Shown here one piece after another: positions 60,050 through 64,000 of a DNA stretch of 64,000 nucleotides; within the stretch, counting starts at the first letter, position 1; each line of letters starts with the position of its first letter. The stretch is from Phoebastria nigripes (Eukaryota; Chordata; Aves; Procellariiformes; Diomedeidae): positions 152,546 through 216,545 of the forward strand of contig JAYKAV010002919.1 in the NCBI GenBank assembly GCA_035582835.1, written 5' to 3'. Both the position numbers and the translations under genes were made by a program. The notes below the pieces were generated by a model. That model saw nothing but the letters and a program-made list of their open reading frames with translations, did no database searches and was not told the origin of the DNA.

Positions 60050-60150
60050 CTTATCATGGAGTGGGAAAGAATCAGCATGTTCTTCTTACGAATAAGATGG
60101 ACAAGAGCAAGTGCCATAGCAGATAAATTACTTCTGAGCTTATATGTTCT
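60050..60150 (-). CDS. Candidate IQCH exon C
   Basis: 101 bases between ttaaatacag and ataag|gtaaag, open in the frame starting at phase 0, 33 codons plus two bases. It reads RTYKLRSNLSAMALALVHLI then RKKNMLILSHSMI. Its start phase fits candidate B, but its end phase does not fit the 57671-57846 exon directly, so a further exon would be needed. I do not recognise the residues as IQCH with certainty. Confidence 0.35.
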
Positions 60151-60757
60151 CTGTATTTAACATTAATACAAAAAGAAAGTCCTCATCGGTCATTCTCTGT
60201 TACTCACAACTATGGGCAAATAACGATCAAAAAATAGGCAGCCAACAGCTCATAACATACCCAGTATGTCACACAGCCTTCCCATCTGCATATTCTGCTG
60301 GAGAGCAAGATCAGGAATATGCTCACGGATGCATTGGGAATATCCTGGAAAACAAGCAAAGCCCCTCGCAAATTGTATTCAGAAAACCCCTGGTACGTAT
60401 TTGAAAGAAATCAGATTTTGGATTAAAAAAAGCTGTAATAAAAGTATTTCAAATCCCAAACATGGTATAGCACTAATTGCATCATCTTTATGAATTTACT
60501 TTTATTAGTGAACTGATGTAACATCATGTTTTTATGTCATGAGTTTTTAAATACAGACCTAAATGTTACAGACCTATAGAGCTTTATAATTTAAACATGT
60601 ACACGGAGTATTTTGTTTGAGTCTTCTATGTTGCTGGATTTTTTTCAAACACTGAAAAAGATGACACCATCGTTAAGCAAGAATCCTGGTACATTTTGTC
60701 CTTCACACAGATAAAAGGCAACAAAATCACTTCATTAAGGAGATGTCTCAGTGATAC

Positions 60758-60884
60758 CTGATCACTTTGTTGCAGAGGATGAATGAGTGGCAGCCTGTCT
60801 GAGCTTGGATTATCTATTTGGAGGTCAGACTTCCAACTGATTGCATACTTGCATTCAAAAAGACTGCAGTAAATGACATGACCG
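60758..60884 (-). CDS. Candidate IQCH exon B
   Basis: 127 bases between atagttacag and gatcag|gtatca, one base then 42 codons. It reads GHVIYCSLFECKYAISWKSD then LQIDNPSSDRLPLIHPLQQS and DQ. It ends in phase 0. An upstream acceptor (aaattacag) would lengthen it by seven codons in the same frame. Its start needs two bases from the previous exon, which candidate A does not supply. Confidence 0.38.
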
Positions 60885-61348
60885 CTGTAACTATAATCTC
60901 TAAGCCTGTAATTTTTAAATTCAGTTAATTCTAAATTAATCAGTGTGTATATACAAACACACACAACCACACAATGTGAGTTGCTAGTTGCAATAGCTGT
61001 GACTAAATCAATAAGGAAGTTCAGCCTAATATTCAGTGTTTGGCATAAAATCCTGTCTGATCCAGTAACAAGATCCTTACAACATTTCCATATATCTGCA
61101 CATGACCAATCATCTGAAACTTATGAAAAACTTAGTTTGACTCAAATCTGCTCAGTATTTCAGTGCTTTCATTTTGGAAGATAGTAATAGTGGAACTTCC
61201 AGGCAAATTACAAGGACAATTATTATAAGTAATCAGCATTCTAAGGTGCTGTGGCAATGACACTTTGCACACAGGACAGCNAACATAATAAAATACAGAG
61301 AAATGGAAATCACTCGTTTCATTTTTAGTAATTTCTTGTAAAACTTAC

Positions 61349-61424
61349 ATATTGTAGTTAGCACAATGGTACCAGGCACCTGCAGAACTACATCAATGTA
61401 AAAGGTATCGATTTTTTTGCCACT
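61349..61424 (-). CDS. Candidate IQCH exon A
   Basis: 76 bases between taacattag and caatat|gtaagt, phase 0, 25 codons plus one base. It reads SGKKIDTFYIDVVLQVPGTI then VLTTI. The donor is near-consensus and the residue pattern (alternating hydrophobic strand) is protein-like. Placement in IQCH is inferred from strand and position only. Confidence 0.38.
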
Positions 61425-64000
61425 CTAATGTTAAGCTACAGTAATTTGAAAAAGCTTGCTCTGATTACTTAAATTTTAGTCTCAAGGCTTCACTTTGTTC
61501 TCTCAGGTGGGGACCAATTTTAAGCTACTAACAATGCTGCCTAACCATTTCAAAACATTTAAGTTTCAAATGTAGAAAGTAGCTCATTTCCCTACACTAA
61601 ACTGTCCTCTTGAAAACAAATGTGTTTTCAAGAACTAAATCGGGGCAGAAAAATAACATGCAAATATCACTTGGAAAATCAGTAATTATTTGAAAGGAAT
61701 AACAGTTAAAGTAGCAATCGAAAAAAAGTTAAAACTTGCATGTTACGATGGTTCTGCAGATACACTATAGCATTATACCAACTACCATGTGTACTTTTCT
61801 TAGATATGTTGATAAAGCATATTAATTCACAATATATTAGCTTCCATTGACATGACCCCATTAGATTTAATGAGAGGAATATTCACTCCTTGTGGATCAT
61901 TCACCTTCCAATGGACATCATGAACCACATTAATCCTCACACCTGATACATTTTGAATGCTCTGTACTTACATGGCTGGTCATCTGACAACGCTTATTAA
62001 AGGCAGAGGCTTAATATTCCTTTCCTTGCAGTTTAAACAAAATTCAACCCAAATGAATTACATATAGTGTGATCATAGTCTACATGTTCCAGTACAACTA
62101 TAACCTGTGCCATCATTTCTGTTTTGTTATGTACAGCTGGCTTATGCATCACTAACATTTTGCGCTACAGCATTTGGTCTCAAATGCATGAAACATTTCA
62201 GATAGATTTGCGTTTGCCAGAAGCCAAAGCTCCTGTTTTGATTCAAAGAACCACTATTTTAGTTGATCTATACCTGCAATCTGGGTAAGTTAAACTCCAA
62301 ATGGTGTCTGTAAATAGTGATGTTGACAAAAGCCAGCGGTGGCAGAGCACTTGAGGATGCGGTTGTTCATTTGCACAAGGCATCAGTGCATCATGGCACA
62401 CCACTGGTGGAGCTGGTCTGCAGGAGGGTCGACCTTGTAAAGCGAGAACTAAGAATTTTAACTTCTCAGTTCAGTGGCACCGAAAGGACACTGAGGGCCT
62501 TCCTCCTTCACATGAGTTTTACGGTAGTGTATGTGCAATGACTTCAGTGGAATGCTCCCAATTCACACAGGGGTAAGTGCAGGGAGAGTTATAGAAGTAA
62601 TAAAATAAGGGGTGTATGAATTAACGGTAAAGGGCCTGCTTTCACCTCGCTTTTCAACCTCAGCCATGACCTAATGCCCTTTAACTGCCATTTTCTTAAT
62701 AAATTTTGCTCATCTCAAAGTGTCTTCTCTCAACAAGGAATCCACAACACTTTTCAAACTCGCCTTTGGAAAAAGCAGCAGCAGTACAGAGCGGGAGGTG
62801 GATGACAGTTTAAGTAACTGTGGGGCGATGTCTGAAGGGGAAGGAGAAAAATGAGCTATCGAGGATTCAGCCACCTTGTGCTTCCCAGTGCTTGGGACAG
62901 GTCTAATAAATAATACCTAACTTTTCTCACCATACTTGGCATACCTACTGTTCAGCTGAAACTGCTTTTAAAAAGGATTCATGTATCACACAAGAGGAAG
63001 CTTTGATAAATATACAGTAAGTTATATAAGGTGACAAATTTTATTTATTGTAAATGTAATTATTTGGGTAGAAAGAGTGATCAATCATTTAAAAAATAGT
63101 TGAATGAAAAGAGAAACAGTATTTGAATCCCAAATATTGCAGAAGTGTATTCATCCATTAGAGTGTGGGAGTAAATCTGATTAGAAAGTTCAAATTCATT
63201 TTTCCTTACACTAGCTGACAAAAATGCTAAACAGTCTTTAAACAATGGAATCTACTTTCTTTTTTTAGCTATACTAGAAATACAAAGTTTTTGTTTTGGT
63301 GAAATAAATGGAAACATTTGTTCCTCACAGCAGTGTAATTTAAGCTCTTCACTATCCCTTTTCTTGGATTATTTCCAGAAACTTGACATGAGCCTGAAAG
63401 TGTTGTGAAAATGAAAACTGCTGAGAAATTCACAGTTATGACTACCTCCATTTATTGGAATGCCACTTGCACGGGAAGCAAAAATCAGACTCTGACTTGC
63501 CCTAAATGCTGAAGTCAAGGAAATGCGAGTAGAGACTTTCAGGCTCTACTTTTGATTTACAAAACTGAAGAAAGAAACCACTAACAGCGTATCGTCAAAC
63601 TTCTGTCTCTTCGTGTTTATCTGCTCTGTCCCAGTTCTTGTAATTTAGACACATTTTTATGATTACCCACACTCAGGCCTTAAAAAAAAAAAATCCTGCT
63701 GAAATCAGCTGTCATTCTGCATATTTAGTCCTCTCAGACTGAAACAAATGTTACTTGTTTAAATTGTCTAGCTTCCTAGAAGTCTACTCAAACAGACTTC
63801 TTAATTGTAACATTCCATAAGAATAAAGAAAAGAAGGCAAAATATTTCAGGCTATTTAGCTGTTCTTTTTCAAAAGAAATATTACAAGACATGGCAGATC
63901 AAAAGCATAATTGGAAAATACCTGAGAACAAACTACACAATGGAACTAGCTGGAAGTGTTCCAGTAACAGGCCCAAAATTTTACAAATGTTTTTTAAAAT

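Larger units (their letters stand above)
57847..64000 (-). other. IQCH upstream intron region with candidate exons
   Basis: About 6.2 kb. Three exon-like segments (A, B, C) are listed separately. A-run simple repeats occur at about 59540-59575 and 59880-59897, and an old dispersed-repeat fragment at 58594-58655. The rest was scanned on both strands without finding a segment that links the candidates in phase. Confidence 0.6.

Noticed and set aside
61961..62012. Strong minus-strand donor cat|gtaagt at about 61971
   Set aside because: The only frame giving the right phase for candidate exon A is preceded by a purine-rich acceptor, so no credible exon could be defined.
62275..62308. 34-base exon-like segment (HHLEFNLPRLQ) with AG and GT flanks
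   Set aside because: Too short to judge, and no phase partner was found.

Overview
The window is vertebrate nuclear DNA, almost certainly from a bird. Coding sequence is sparse and split into short exons with GT-AG junctions and long introns. One CpG-rich promoter is present. A short, well-preserved CR1 LINE 3' tail of the avian type lies at about 20.15 kb and an older, decayed CR1-like LINE at about 18.5-19.6 kb; other repeats are few. Isolated single Ns suggest a draft assembly.

Two genes are recognised, both on the minus strand and in the order known from human 15q23. (1) The C15orf61 homologue occupies 8486-10851: two coding exons, 155 aa, complete, with a CpG-island promoter at about 10.13-11.31 kb. 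(2) The 3' half of IQCH (IQ motif-containing protein H) runs from 57846 down to its stop at 15504. Ten consecutive exons were joined by hand with matching phases at every junction. They give about 537 residues, covering the ATP-grasp-like region and the C-terminus. Three further candidate exons (A, B, C) lie between 60.05 and 61.43 kb, but their phases do not join into one chain, so at least two linking exons remain unidentified. The N-terminal half of IQCH, including the IQ motif, was not found and probably lies beyond 64000. By synteny MAP2K5 would be expected beyond position 1; nothing of it is visible here.

Layout: 1-7864 intergenic, without convincing genes; 7865-8485 probable 3' UTR of C15orf61; 8486-10851 C15orf61; 10130-11310 CpG island; 11311-15295 intergenic; 15296-57846 IQCH exons and introns; 57847-64000 further IQCH intron with candidate exons. 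The two genes run head-to-tail on the same strand, with about 4.6 kb between the IQCH stop and the C15orf61 start. Nothing shows that they act together. IQCH is a testis/sperm protein in mammals, whereas C15orf61 is uncharacterised and looks mitochondrial from its N-terminus and promoter.

The item most worth checking is a possible unrecognised gene or pseudogene nested in an IQCH intron at 40867-41899 on the minus strand. It has two exon-like open segments with good splice sites and a terminal stop, one of which appears to carry a one-base frame disruption. Other observations are a degenerate catalytic motif in the IQCH ATP-grasp region, a plus-strand microexon-like element inside the IQCH gene, and several small repeats. 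No mobile element beyond the LINE remnants, no CRISPR array and no tRNA or rRNA gene was seen.
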